Origin: Nocardia transvalensis NBRC 15921
GTDB lineage: Bacteria; Actinomycetota; Actinomycetes; Mycobacteriales; Mycobacteriaceae
Reading direction: 5' to 3'
DNA length: 64,000 nt
Assembly (NCBI RefSeq): GCF_000308875.1
Contig: NZ_BAGL01000059.1
Span: 1-64,000, forward strand
Under the pieces are notes generated by a model that saw only the letters and a program-made list of their open reading frames with translations, was not told where the DNA came from and did no database searches. Made by a program: the position numbers and the translations under genes. Positions 47,667 to 55,646 of the stretch are shown one piece after another (positions within the stretch are counted from its first letter, which is position 1; every line of letters starts with the position of its first letter).

Positions 47667-47999
47667 ATGTGCCCCGACGTTATGAGGGTTGGAATGTTTT
47701 CGTCGCATCTGCCGGAGATTGCCGTGGTCGCCGCAGCGTGCTCGTATCTGGTGTGGATGGTGGTGTCCTCGAGACACTCGTCCCGGCGCCGGTGTGGACT
47801 CTGCGGGCATATGTACTACACCCATGATCCGGTCACCGGGGACTGTCGCGGCCGGGGCGGCAACGACCTCGGCCGCACCACCGACGACTGGACCTACTGC
47901 GTCTACGATATGCGTTGTCGCTGCCGAGGATTCGTCGAGGAACCGATGATCGATCTCGAGGGCCTGGACGACCCCGCGGAGCAACGCCGCCGCCGATGA
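47667..47999 (+). CDS. Hypothetical membrane-anchored zinc-ribbon protein
   Basis: 110 residues. One membrane segment (LPEIAVVAAACSYLVWMVVSS) and a Cys-rich domain: CGLCGHMYYTHDPVTGDCRGRG, then YCVYDMRCRCRGF. The spacing suggests zinc binding. The start may be ATG 47667 or 47682 (MRVGMFSS). GGAGG at 47647 fits a different frame (ATG 47657) better, so the initiation is unclear, but the Cys pattern and lack of stops favour this frame. Confidence 0.6.
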   Translation: MCPDVMRVGMFSSHLPEIAVVAAACSYLVWMVVSSRHSSRRRCGLCGHMYYTHDPVTGDCRGRGGNDLGRTTDDWTYCVYDMRCRCRGFVEEPMIDLEGLDDPAEQRRRR

Positions 48000-48014
48000 C
48001 GCACGGCCCCCGTG

Positions 48015-48035
48015 TAACCCGGCTCCCTATCTGAG
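48015..48035 (+). promoter_or_regulatory. ECF-type motif copy 1: TGTAACC...CTATCTG
   Basis: TGTAACCC, 7 bases, CTATCTG; the same motif with identical spacing lies at 49325-49345. It is 43 bp before the ECF sigma gene and is probably recognised by that sigma factor. Confidence 0.65.
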
Positions 48036-48077
48036 TGTGAACGCGGTGGCCGTGGGTGCGCCCGAAAGGCGGTCGGG

Positions 48078-48644
48078 ATGGTGGCGAGGTCGAGATCCGG
48101 TCCGCGGGGGCCCGCGGCGTCCGGCGGCGGCCGGGAGTTGCGGCTGGTCTCCGGGGCCGGCTACGCGGGCTGGGAGGACGTGTACCGCGACAATGCCGGC
48201 TGGGTGTACGCGCTGATGTTCGAGAAGGTCGGCAACCGGCCGGACGCGGAGGATCTCACCGCCGAGGTGTTCACGGCGGCGTTGAAACCGCTGCGGATCT
48301 CGGCGACCGTGCCGGAGGTCCGCGCCTACCTGCGCACCACCGCCCGCACCGTGCTCGCCGGGCACTGGCGCGCCACGCTGGGCCGGGAGATCACGGTCAT
48401 CGAGGACGACATCCCCGACACTCCGCCCGCGCGGCAGGAGGATTCGGGCAGCGCCGCACGCGCACGCGCCGTGCTCGACCGGCTGCCGGAGCGCTACCGG
48501 CGGATCCTGGAGTTGCGGTTCCTGCACGGGATGCCGGTGCGCGAGGCCGCGAACGCCCTCGGTGTCACCGTGGCGAATGCGAAGGTGTTGCAGCACCGGG
48601 CATTACAGGCGGCGGCCCGGCTGAGCGAGGAGGGTCTCCCATGA
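48078..48644 (+). CDS. ECF-type RNA polymerase sigma factor
   Basis: 188 residues. Region 2: GWEDVYRDNAGWVYALMFEKVGNRPDAEDLTAEVFTAALKPL. Region 4: LDRLPERYRRILELRFLHGMPVREAANALGVTVANAKVLQHRALQAAARL. The stop overlaps the start of the Rieske gene (ATGA), as anti-sigma genes usually do. GAAAGG lies before ATG 48078. The repeated motif upstream and before the cupredoxin gene suggests it controls this whole cluster including itself. Confidence 0.92.
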   Translation: MVARSRSGPRGPAASGGGRELRLVSGAGYAGWEDVYRDNAGWVYALMFEKVGNRPDAEDLTAEVFTAALKPLRISATVPEVRAYLRTTARTVLAGHWRATLGREITVIEDDIPDTPPARQEDSGSAARARAVLDRLPERYRRILELRFLHGMPVREAANALGVTVANAKVLQHRALQAAARLSEEGLP

Positions 48645-49321
48645 CCGAGCGCGATGTCGAGCGGTACGTCGAGGATCTGCTGGCCGGGCGGCGGCCGCGC
48701 GGGTTCCGGCCGGACGACGCCGAGGCCGAGGAGCTGCGCGCGGCCATCGGCCTGCGCGCCGCCCGGCTCGGCAGCGATGCGCCCAGCGAAGAGTTCCTGA
48801 GCGGGCTGCACCGGCGGCTCGCGGACGAAACGGGCAGCGGCCCAGTCGAATCCGGCTCCCGCACCACACGGCGGGTGGTGCTGATCGGGTCGTCGGTCGC
48901 CGCCGCGGCCGCCGCCGGGGGCGTGATCGACCATGCCCTCGTGACGGGCACCGGCGCGGGCGAGCCGGCCGCGCAGGAGCGGATGACGCCCAACAACGGG
49001 ACCTGGCGGGCCGTCGCGGCCACCGCCGATCTGCCCGAGGGCGGCACCCTGCCGTTCGACACCGGCACCGTGACCGGATTCGTGCGGCGGCAGGGCGGGG
49101 TCGCGGTGGCGGTGTCCGGCGTGTGCACCCATCAGGGATGCAAACTGTGGCTGGACGCCCCGGCCGACCGGCTGCGCTGCCCGTGCCATTCGACCTCCTT
49201 CACCACCGCCGGTCAGGTCGTCACCCACCAGCTGCCCATCGCCCCGGCGCCGCTGCCGGAGCTGCGGGTGCGCGAGATCGACGGCGCCATAGAGGTTTTC
49301 GTTCCGGCAGAGCACGCCTGA
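48641..49321 (+). CDS. Rieske iron-sulfur protein with anti-sigma-like topology
   Basis: 226 residues. N-terminal ~65-residue cytosolic helical part (ERDVERYVEDLLAGRRPRGF ... EEFLSGLHRRLADE), a membrane segment or signal (RRVVLIGSSVAAAAAAGGVI, ~78-101), then a Rieske domain with C162-x-H164 in CTHQGC and C180-x2-H183 in CPCHSTSF, complete for a [2Fe-2S] cluster. Its place right after the ECF gene with a 4-bp overlap suggests it may hold the sigma factor at the membrane, with the cluster as redox sensor (inference). Alternatively it is simply an electron-transfer protein regulated by the sigma factor. Confidence 0.88.
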   Translation: MTERDVERYVEDLLAGRRPRGFRPDDAEAEELRAAIGLRAARLGSDAPSEEFLSGLHRRLADETGSGPVESGSRTTRRVVLIGSSVAAAAAAGGVIDHALVTGTGAGEPAAQERMTPNNGTWRAVAATADLPEGGTLPFDTGTVTGFVRRQGGVAVAVSGVCTHQGCKLWLDAPADRLRCPCHSTSFTTAGQVVTHQLPIAPAPLPELRVREIDGAIEVFVPAEHA

Positions 49322-49324
49322 TCG

Positions 49325-49345
49325 TGTAACCCCGGCCGCTATCTG
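49325..49345 (+). promoter_or_regulatory. ECF-type motif copy 2: TGTAACC...CTATCTG
   Basis: TGTAACCC, then CTATCTG at the same distance as at 48015-48035, 46 bp before the cupredoxin ATG and right after the Rieske stop. Downstream GTGA is also shared. Likely a second promoter of the same sigma factor. Confidence 0.65.
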
Positions 49346-49390
49346 CTGGTGACGGCCCGCACCGCGGGCCACCGGATGGAAGCCGGATCG

Positions 49391-49858
49391 ATGAGACGAT
49401 TCCCTGGATACCGGGCGGCAGCCGCCGTCGCGGCGGCACTGACCGTTCTGACAATGAGCGCCTGCGGCGGCGGAACACCGTCCGCCCCAAGCGATTCCGC
49501 ACCCACACCCGTCTTCGGCTCGGGCACCGTCGGCATGGCGCCGGACGGTGCGCCCCCGATGACCACCATGCCGGGTATGGCGGCACCGCAGGGCCCCGCG
49601 CCGGCCGGCCCGAACGCGGTGAGTATCGACAACTTCGCGTTCGCGCCGCAGACGCTGACGGTGCGCGCCGGAACCACGGTCACCTGGACCAATCACGACG
49701 AGGAGCCGCACACCGTCGCCGCGCAGGACGGCGCCTTCCACTCCCCCGGCATGGGCGCCGGCGCGACCTACACGTTCACCTTCACCAAAGCCGGTACCTA
49801 CCACTACCTCTGCTCGATCCACCCGTTCATGCGCGCCGATGTGGTGGTGACCCCGTGA
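49391..49858 (+). CDS. Cupredoxin-domain lipoprotein
   Basis: 155 residues. Lipobox AALTVLTMSAC with Cys25, a Pro/Met-rich linker (~30-70), then a plastocyanin-like domain: SIDNFAFAPQTLTVRAGTTVTWTNHDEEPHTV and YHYLCSIHPFMRADVVV. The type-1 copper ligands H107, C141, H144 and M147 are all present. Probably an electron carrier outside the membrane; the Met-rich linker may bind extra copper. The GTGA overlap with the next gene suggests coupling. Confidence 0.9.
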   Translation: MRRFPGYRAAAAVAAALTVLTMSACGGGTPSAPSDSAPTPVFGSGTVGMAPDGAPPMTTMPGMAAPQGPAPAGPNAVSIDNFAFAPQTLTVRAGTTVTWTNHDEEPHTVAAQDGAFHSPGMGAGATYTFTFTKAGTYHYLCSIHPFMRADVVVTP

Positions 49859-50805
49859 CCGGACGGCGCCCCGAGCACACCGATCCGCGCGACCCGCACA
49901 CCATGACCCGCCGCCAGCTCATGCGGCACAGCGCCTGGTTCGGCGCGGCCGTCGGACTGGCCGTCGTCGGCGGCGAGGTCGTCTCCCACGTCGCGGGCAC
50001 AGCGGACGCCGCACCGGAGCGGCCGACCCTGCGGTTCGCGCAGATCAGCGACAGCCACATCGGATTCCAGGGCACCGCCAACCCGGATGTGACCGGCACC
50101 TTCACCGAGGCCATCGGGCAGGTCAACGCGCTCGGCTACCGGCCCGACTTCGTCGTCCACACCGGCGATCTCACCCATCTGGCGACTCCGGAACAGTTCG
50201 ACCAGGTCCGGCAGATGATGACCGGGCTGTCCACGCCGCACATCTTCACCGTGCCCGGTGAGCACGACGCGACCGACGATGCGGGACAACGCTATCGGGC
50301 CGCCTTCGGCCAGGGCGCGTCCGGGGACGGCTGGTACAGCTTCGATATCGCGGGCGTGCACGTCATCGGGCTGGTGAACACCCTCAACCTGCGCACCCTC
50401 GGGCATCTCGGGGCCGATCAGCTCGAGTTCGTCCGCAAGGACGTCGCGGGGCTCACCGACGACACCCCGATCATCGTCTTCAGCCATATCCCGCTGTTCG
50501 CGATGTATCCCCAATGGGGTTGGGGCACAGACGATGCCGCGCAGGCGCTGAGCTATCTGCGGCGGTTCTCGTCGGTCACGTGCCTCAACGGCCATGTGCA
50601 CCAGCTGTTCACCAAGACCGAGGGCAATATCACCTTCTACAGCGGGACCACGACGGCCTACCCGCTGCCGCGTCCGGGCGACGGTCCGGCGCCGAAGCCG
50701 GTCACGCTGCCCGCGGGGAAGTTGCACGACGCGCTGGGCATCCGCGAGGTCACCTACCGGAAGGGCCAGCGGCAGCTCGCGATCAAGGACGAGGTGCTCG
50801 GATGA
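49855..50805 (+). CDS. Exported metallophosphoesterase
   Basis: 316 residues from GTG 49855. A Tat-like signal (RRQLMRHSAWFGAAVGLAVVGGEVVSHVAG) precedes the calcineurin-like domain: FAQISDSHIGF (D66, H68), VHTGDLTHL (D105), VPGEHDAT, FSHIPLF and LNGHVHQLF, all five metal motifs intact. Dinuclear metal phosphodiesterase/phosphatase; substrate unknown. Start overlaps the cupredoxin stop and its own stop overlaps the next start, so the three genes are one translational unit. Confidence 0.92.
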   Translation: MTGRRPEHTDPRDPHTMTRRQLMRHSAWFGAAVGLAVVGGEVVSHVAGTADAAPERPTLRFAQISDSHIGFQGTANPDVTGTFTEAIGQVNALGYRPDFVVHTGDLTHLATPEQFDQVRQMMTGLSTPHIFTVPGEHDATDDAGQRYRAAFGQGASGDGWYSFDIAGVHVIGLVNTLNLRTLGHLGADQLEFVRKDVAGLTDDTPIIVFSHIPLFAMYPQWGWGTDDAAQALSYLRRFSSVTCLNGHVHQLFTKTEGNITFYSGTTTAYPLPRPGDGPAPKPVTLPAGKLHDALGIREVTYRKGQRQLAIKDEVLG

Positions 50806-51215
50806 CGAGCAGGACAATGCTTTTCGGTCTCGCCCCGCGGATCGCGCTGTCCGCGAGCCTCGCCGTCGGCGGCTACGTCCACGCGGACCTCTATACCCAC
50901 GGATACCGCTGGATACCAGGCATCGGCCCGTCGTTCCTGATCCAGTCCGCCGCGTCCTTCGCCCTGGCCGCGGTCGTCCTCGCCGGTCCCTGGACGCTGC
51001 GGGTGGCCGCCGCCGGTCTCGCCCTCGGCACCCTGGCCGCCTTCGTCGCGTCCCGCACCACAGGCGTGTTCGGATTCACCGAGACGGGCTGGAATCCGGC
51101 GCCGCAGGCGGCCCTGAGCGTGACGGCCGAGGTGGTGACGCTCCTGCTGTGCGCCGTCGGCCTCCTGCGTCACCTCCGTCATCGAGCGTCGAGCGACCGC
51201 GCGGCCTCGGTATAG
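50802..51215 (+). CDS. Small membrane protein of the ECF/Rieske cluster
   Basis: 137 residues with about four hydrophobic segments (RIALSASLAVGGYVHADLY, SFLIQSAASFALAAVVLAG, RVAAAGLALGTLAAFVAS, ALSVTAEVVTLLLCAVGLL). HADLYTHGYRWIPGIG between the first two has His/Tyr that might bind a metal or haem, but no family is known to me. Starts by ATGA overlap with the phosphoesterase stop. Conserved membrane partner is inferred from coupling. Confidence 0.8.
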   Translation: MTSRTMLFGLAPRIALSASLAVGGYVHADLYTHGYRWIPGIGPSFLIQSAASFALAAVVLAGPWTLRVAAAGLALGTLAAFVASRTTGVFGFTETGWNPAPQAALSVTAEVVTLLLCAVGLLRHLRHRASSDRAASV

Positions 51216-51362
51216 CGGCGGGCGAGGGTGGCGGCGGCGTCCCCGGACCCGTCCGCGGCGGCGTGGTCGAAGCGCAGCACCTCGCGGGCGTGGACGGCGG
51301 CGCTCACCGCCATCAGCACCGCGCTGTCGGCCGGTGGAGTCGCGGGCCGCTCGACGATCGTC
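51179..51362 (-). pseudogene. Remnant of a WYL-domain (YafY-like) regulator
   Basis: After the SDR stop, the minus strand reads IVERPATPPADSAVLMAVSA, then AVHAREVLRFDHAAADG, then a helical end ARRYTEAARSLDAR and a stop. This resembles the linker and first strand of the WYL domain in HTH_11/YafY regulators, but the N-terminal helix-turn-helix and the rest of WYL are gone. There is no start codon with a ribosome binding site. Overlaps the C-terminus of the membrane-protein gene on the other strand. Confidence 0.5.
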
Positions 51363-51373
51363 GTCCGGAAGGG

Positions 51374-52162
51374 TTACGGCAGGATCGAATCGACGTAGCC
51401 GCCGTCGACGCGGAGGGCACCGCCGGTCGTCGCCGACGCGAACGGCGAGCTGAGGTAGACGACCATATGGGCGATCTCCTCGGGCTCGATCAGCCGTTGG
51501 ATCAGCGATTGCGGCCGGTGCGCGCGCATGAACTCGCGCTGGGCCTCGTCCCAGGGCAGCGACCGGTCCACCAGCTGGTAGACGAAATCCTCCACCCCGG
51601 CGGTGTGGGTCGGGCCCGCGATGACCGAGTTCACCGTGACGCCCGTGCCCGCCGCGTCCTTGGCGAATCCGCGCGACAGCGCCAGCAGCGCGGTCTTGGA
51701 GACGCCGTAGTGGATCATCTCCTCGGGGATCACCACCGCCGAATCGCTGGCGATCTGGAGCGCGCGCCCCCAGCCCCGGTCGATCATGCCGGGCAGGTAG
51801 GTGCGGATCAGCCGCGCCGCCGACAGCACGTTGACCTCGAAGTAGGTGCGCCACAGCTCGTCGGTGACCTCCCGCGCCGGGACCGCCCCGAAGATCCCGA
51901 GGTTGTTCACCAGGATGTCGACGGCGGGCAGTTCGTCCAGCAGGCCCGCCACCCCGTCGGCCGTCGTGACATCGGCGGTGACACCGAACGCGTCGCCGCC
52001 CGCGTCGCGCAACCCGGATACCGCGGCCTCGACGCGGTCACGGGTGCGCCCGTTGACGGCCACCCGGGCCCCGCTGCCCGCCAGCCCGCTCGCGATGGCC
52101 AGCCCGATTCCCTGCGTCGAGCCGGTGACGAGCGCGGTCTTCCCGGTCAGGTCGATCTTCAC
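51374..52162 (-). CDS. SDR family oxidoreductase
   Basis: 262 residues from GTG 52162. TGSTQGIGLAIASGLAGSG (cofactor motif), NNLGIF, Ser in QIASDSAVV, and YGVSKTALLAL with the catalytic Tyr/Lys: an intact classical SDR. ALRVDGGYVDSILP ends it in the usual manner. RTRDRVEAA after strand 2 suggests NADP. GAAGGGG lies upstream. Substrate unknown; divergent from another SDR at 52446. Confidence 0.92.
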   Translation of the reverse strand: MKIDLTGKTALVTGSTQGIGLAIASGLAGSGARVAVNGRTRDRVEAAVSGLRDAGGDAFGVTADVTTADGVAGLLDELPAVDILVNNLGIFGAVPAREVTDELWRTYFEVNVLSAARLIRTYLPGMIDRGWGRALQIASDSAVVIPEEMIHYGVSKTALLALSRGFAKDAAGTGVTVNSVIAGPTHTAGVEDFVYQLVDRSLPWDEAQREFMRAHRPQSLIQRLIEPEEIAHMVVYLSSPFASATTGGALRVDGGYVDSILP

Positions 52163-52445
52163 GAGCAACACCCCTTCTCGGTTGGGCGGCCACGACGGCG
52201 CGCCGCCTCGAACGGTCGACTGCGGTACCCGGAAAACCCTACGCGCGCCCTGCCCTGCCTCCGCCGCAGACTCGCTCCGCCCGGCGGCAACCTCGGGATC
52301 CGGCAGACGATCGGCGGGCCTGAATGCGTTGGCACACAGAGGTTTCGGCCGTATCCCGGAGACGCACGCACGGGGTGGGGCATAGGGTGGCGGTGCGCCC
52401 GGTGGCGGGCAGGCAGTGTTTCCAGCGGGACAGAGGTGAGGCGCG

Positions 52446-53237
52446 ATGACAGCGCAGGCGGGTTTCTCCGGCCGGACCTACGTGGTCACCGGCTCGGCCT
52501 CCGGTATCGGCGCGGCAACCGCCGCGCTGCTCCGCGAGCGTGGCGCCACGGTCATCGGCTGCGATCTCGACGACGCCGAGATCCGGGCCGACCTGTCGAC
52601 CGCGGACGGCCGCCGCTCACTGATCGACCAGGCGAGCGCGTACGAGCGCATCGACGCCGTCCTGGCGATCGCCGGCGGCGGCAGAACCGGTCTGCTGGAG
52701 ACGAACTACTTCGGCGCGGTGGCGACTCTGGAGGGTCTGCGACCGCTGCTGGCGCGGAGCCCCGCACCGCGCGCGCTGGCCGTATCCTCCACCTCGTCGC
52801 TGGCGCCGGCGGACGACCGCATCATGCAGGCCTGCCTCGACGGCGACGAGGCCACCGCGGTCGCGCTTCTCGCGGCGGACCCCACGGCCGGGGGCGCCGT
52901 CGGTGGTTACGGCATCGCCAAACGGGCATTGAATCGCTGGGTGCGCAGGGCCGCGCCGACCGCCGAGTGGGCGGGCGCGGGTATCGCCCTCAATATCGTG
53001 GCGTCGGGTGTGGTCGACACCCCCGCGGCCGCGTGGATCTTCGCCGACGACGAGATCAGCGCGGCCGTCGAAACCGCGGCGCCGCAACCGTTCGGCGGAT
53101 TTCCGGGCCGTCCGGAATGGGTCGCGGAACTCGTCTGCTGGCTCACCTCCGCCGAGAACCGGTTCGTCACCGGGCAGGTCGTCTTCGCCGATGGCGGGTC
53201 GGAGGTCGCCGCGGTCGGCGACCACCACTGGCGGTAG
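52446..53237 (+). CDS. SDR family oxidoreductase
   Basis: 263 residues. VVTGSASGIGAATAALLRERG is the cofactor motif with CDLDD after strand 2 (NAD-type Asp), SSTSSLAP holds the Ser, and YGIAKRAL the Tyr-x3-Lys. An unusual longer insert (DDRIMQACLDGDEATAVALLAADPTAGG) lies between Ser and Tyr, as in hydroxysteroid or 3-alpha-type SDRs. AGAGGTGAG precedes the ATG. Convergent with the MpaB gene. Confidence 0.92.
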   Translation: MTAQAGFSGRTYVVTGSASGIGAATAALLRERGATVIGCDLDDAEIRADLSTADGRRSLIDQASAYERIDAVLAIAGGGRTGLLETNYFGAVATLEGLRPLLARSPAPRALAVSSTSSLAPADDRIMQACLDGDEATAVALLAADPTAGGAVGGYGIAKRALNRWVRRAAPTAEWAGAGIALNIVASGVVDTPAAAWIFADDEISAAVETAAPQPFGGFPGRPEWVAELVCWLTSAENRFVTGQVVFADGGSEVAAVGDHHWR

Positions 53238-53253
53238 GCGCCGCGCGGGACGC

Positions 53254-54591
53254 TCAGTGATCCGCGGCCTCGCGATCGCGCGCCGACGGGTAGGTGTGGG
53301 CGTCGGTGGTGTACTCGGCATTGCCGTAGGTGGCGAGGCGCCGCTCGACGACGCGCGTCGTGTAGGCGTCGACCGCGCGCCGCAGTGCCGGACGCCGGCC
53401 CGCGGCGTTCACGGCGAGGAAGCGGCCCAGGATGAACGGCGCCGTGAGGCCGACGCGCACGGCGTCGCCCACGCCGAACGTGACGCTCATCGCCGCGGCG
53501 GCCTTGCGGTTGCCGCCGCAGAATCCCAGGAAGAAGGCCCTGCTCCAGCTGCGCTCGACGGCATCGGCGGCGCGGTCGAACCACGTCCGGCCCGGCCGCA
53601 GATAGGCGTCCATGGTGGAGCGGACGAGCGCGCCGCAGGTGGCGTCGTCGAATCCGTCGCGCAGCATCGCGGCCCGCGCGTGGAACACCTCGACGATGCC
53701 GTCGGCGGTGGTGGGCAGCAATTCCTCGGGCAGGCCCAGCAGGAAGCAGCGGTACCGGCCGATCTCGAGCATCGCCCGCTCCCCGCGCGAGAATTCGGTG
53801 CGGCCGCGGCGAGTGGCGTTCACGGCGAGCAGATACATGTTGATCAGCCCGGCGGGCATCTGGTCGACCTGCGGGACGGGGATGCCGTACACGCCGATAT
53901 CCCACCGCTCGGAACGGTGTAATGCGTTGTAGCGCACCATCGAATGCATGAGGCGCACCATGGCCGCGGCCTCGAAACCCGGCCCGTGGCGTTCCAGGGC
54001 GTGCGGCAGGGTGGTCACCGCGAAGAAGGTCGCCGTCTCGTTGACCCGCCGCTCGGCGCGGCGGCCCGACAGCGCACCGGTCAGGGCCATCGGCAGTGCG
54101 GCATAGGTGTTGAGGAAGGTCGCGAGGAAGGCCCCGCGCGTCAGGAACGGCGACAGGAACGCCGCGCCCACCCGCAGGTGCCGCGCGCCCTCCTCGACCA
54201 GGTCCATATCGACCCAGTCCGGCGTGGCCTCCATCGCGCCGATGAACGCCCGCAACTCGTCCGGAGCGTCCCGCACGGAATCCACGCCCGCTCGGCAGGC
54301 CTGGTGCAGCATGCCGATCAGACCCTGGACGCCGTACTTCCCCACCAGCGACGCGTACGGGTCGGCCACCACGTCGCCGAGCATGGTCGCGGTGCGCATC
54401 AGCTCGACGACCCGGTCGTCGGCGAGGATCGGACCGCGGTCGGCGACCCACTCCGGCAGCGACGACCGGTCGGCCGGATCGGTGGTGAAGCGGTACGGGG
54501 ACGCGTCGAAATCGACCTCGCCGTAGAGATCCGGCTGCAACTCGCGCTGGGCGCGCACCCGCTGCGCGAGTTCGGGGTAGTGGACCGCCAT
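53254..54591 (-). CDS. Oxygenase MpaB family protein (DUF2236)
   Basis: 445 residues from ATG 54591. ATFLNTYAALPMALTGALSGRRAERRVNETATFFAVTTLPHALERHGPGFEAAAMVRLMHSMVRYNALHR includes the His-rich haem-binding region of DUF2236 proteins such as latex-clearing protein and MpaB; WDIGVYGIPVPQVDQ follows. Predicted haem-dependent oxygenase with unknown substrate. Twin 24-bp operators overlap its promoter, so it is probably repressed by a TetR-type protein not found nearby. The frame continues to 54670 through the operator region, so a start upstream is unlikely. Confidence 0.88.
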   Translation of the reverse strand: MAVHYPELAQRVRAQRELQPDLYGEVDFDASPYRFTTDPADRSSLPEWVADRGPILADDRVVELMRTATMLGDVVADPYASLVGKYGVQGLIGMLHQACRAGVDSVRDAPDELRAFIGAMEATPDWVDMDLVEEGARHLRVGAAFLSPFLTRGAFLATFLNTYAALPMALTGALSGRRAERRVNETATFFAVTTLPHALERHGPGFEAAAMVRLMHSMVRYNALHRSERWDIGVYGIPVPQVDQMPAGLINMYLLAVNATRRGRTEFSRGERAMLEIGRYRCFLLGLPEELLPTTADGIVEVFHARAAMLRDGFDDATCGALVRSTMDAYLRPGRTWFDRAADAVERSWSRAFFLGFCGGNRKAAAAMSVTFGVGDAVRVGLTAPFILGRFLAVNAAGRRPALRRAVDAYTTRVVERRLATYGNAEYTTDAHTYPSARDREAADH

Positions 54592-54630
54592 CGGATACCT
54601 CGACTTTCGACCCGCCGGCCGGCGACCGAC

Positions 54631-54685
54631 TTCTGGCAACAACCTCTACCAGAAATGTACCTTCTGGCAAGGCTCTCTGCCAGAC
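54631..54685. promoter_or_regulatory. Twin 24-bp operators upstream of the MpaB gene
   Basis: Site 1 (54631-54654) and site 2 (54662-54685) each read TTCTGGCAA...., then CTACCAGAA or CTGCCAGA, 24 bp with a 31-bp period; on the minus strand both are TCTGGyAGAG...TTGCCAGAA. TACATT between them (54654-54659, minus strand) is a likely -10. Confidence 0.65.
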
Positions 54686-54691
54686 TCGACC

Positions 54692-55639
54692 CTAGGCGCC
54701 GGCCAGGGGTTCGAGGAGGCGCGCCGGGCGCACCTGCCGATGGTGGACGATCATGTCGAACCATTCGGTGATCCGGCCGCCCGCCAGGTGATGCGCGGCA
54801 TCGTCGGCGGGGTCGTAGACCGGCCCGATCAGGCGAGTCTTGGCGGGAAGGTCCAGCCACGACGGAGGCGCCCCGCGCAGATCCAGGAGGTAGGCGTCCA
54901 GGTCCGTACGCCCGAGCGCCGCGTCGACGAATTCCGGTGGCGGCGCGGGATAGGAGTGCTGCCCCTCGCCGTGATCGAACATCAACGCCATCGACAGGTA
55001 CCCGTTACCGAAGCGCTCCCGGAAATAGCTCCCGGCACTGCGGTGCGCGACCCGCCGATCGGCCAGGAGTACGGTCCGGGCCTTCCCGTTCACGGTATGC
55101 GCCATTCCGCCCCAGTAGACCACCTTGTCGCCGGTGCGCTCGTGCCACCGGATCACGTTGTCGGCCAGCAGTTTCTCGATCCGGCCGAGGTCGTCGGGTC
55201 GCGTCGGGGTGTGCCGGGCCGGCTCGGTGTCGTGCACGATCCGGACGGGGTCGCCCGGATGCCGCACGTTGTACTCGCGCAGATAGGTGACCACATCCAG
55301 GAGTTCCTGTGTCCGCCAGAACGACCGGGCCCCGGCCATCAGCGCCCGCGGATCACCGGCCCCGGTCCTGACGTAGTCGTCCACCGCGACGCCGGCCGCG
55401 TCGTCACCCTCGAGCGCCAGCGCCCGGAATCCCAAATCCTCCACCAGAACCCGCAGCACCCGATGCGCGGTCACCGACAGTTCGCGAGTGTCCCGCGCCG
55501 CCGCGCCGAGCCCGACGACCACCGCCGCCCGCGCTCCCTCCCGCAACGGCGCCAGATCATCGAGCGCCTCGCCGAATTCCCTCGCCCGCAACGGATGAGC
55601 GTGCCGGCGAATCCAGTCGGTATCAGGTTCTGTCGTCAT
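54692..55639 (-). CDS. Erythromycin-esterase family protein
   Basis: 315 residues, PF05139-like. LGFRALALEGDDAAGVAVDDYVRTGAGDPRALMAGARSFWRTQELLDVVTYLREYN carries the early Glu/Asp-rich motif and TW-type segment; KVVYWGGMAHTVNG has the conserved His of the second active-site block, and DHGEGQHSYPAPP another. Compared with EreA/EreB (~400 residues) it is shorter by about 80. Hydrolysis of macrolide lactones is possible, but related proteins are Tiki/EreA-like hydrolases of unknown substrate. It starts at ATG 55639, exactly where its MerR-type promoter should begin transcription. Confidence 0.82.
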   Translation of the reverse strand: MTTEPDTDWIRRHAHPLRAREFGEALDDLAPLREGARAAVVVGLGAAARDTRELSVTAHRVLRVLVEDLGFRALALEGDDAAGVAVDDYVRTGAGDPRALMAGARSFWRTQELLDVVTYLREYNVRHPGDPVRIVHDTEPARHTPTRPDDLGRIEKLLADNVIRWHERTGDKVVYWGGMAHTVNGKARTVLLADRRVAHRSAGSYFRERFGNGYLSMALMFDHGEGQHSYPAPPPEFVDAALGRTDLDAYLLDLRGAPPSWLDLPAKTRLIGPVYDPADDAAHHLAGGRITEWFDMIVHHRQVRPARLLEPLAGA

Positions 55640-55646
55640 GCCGACA

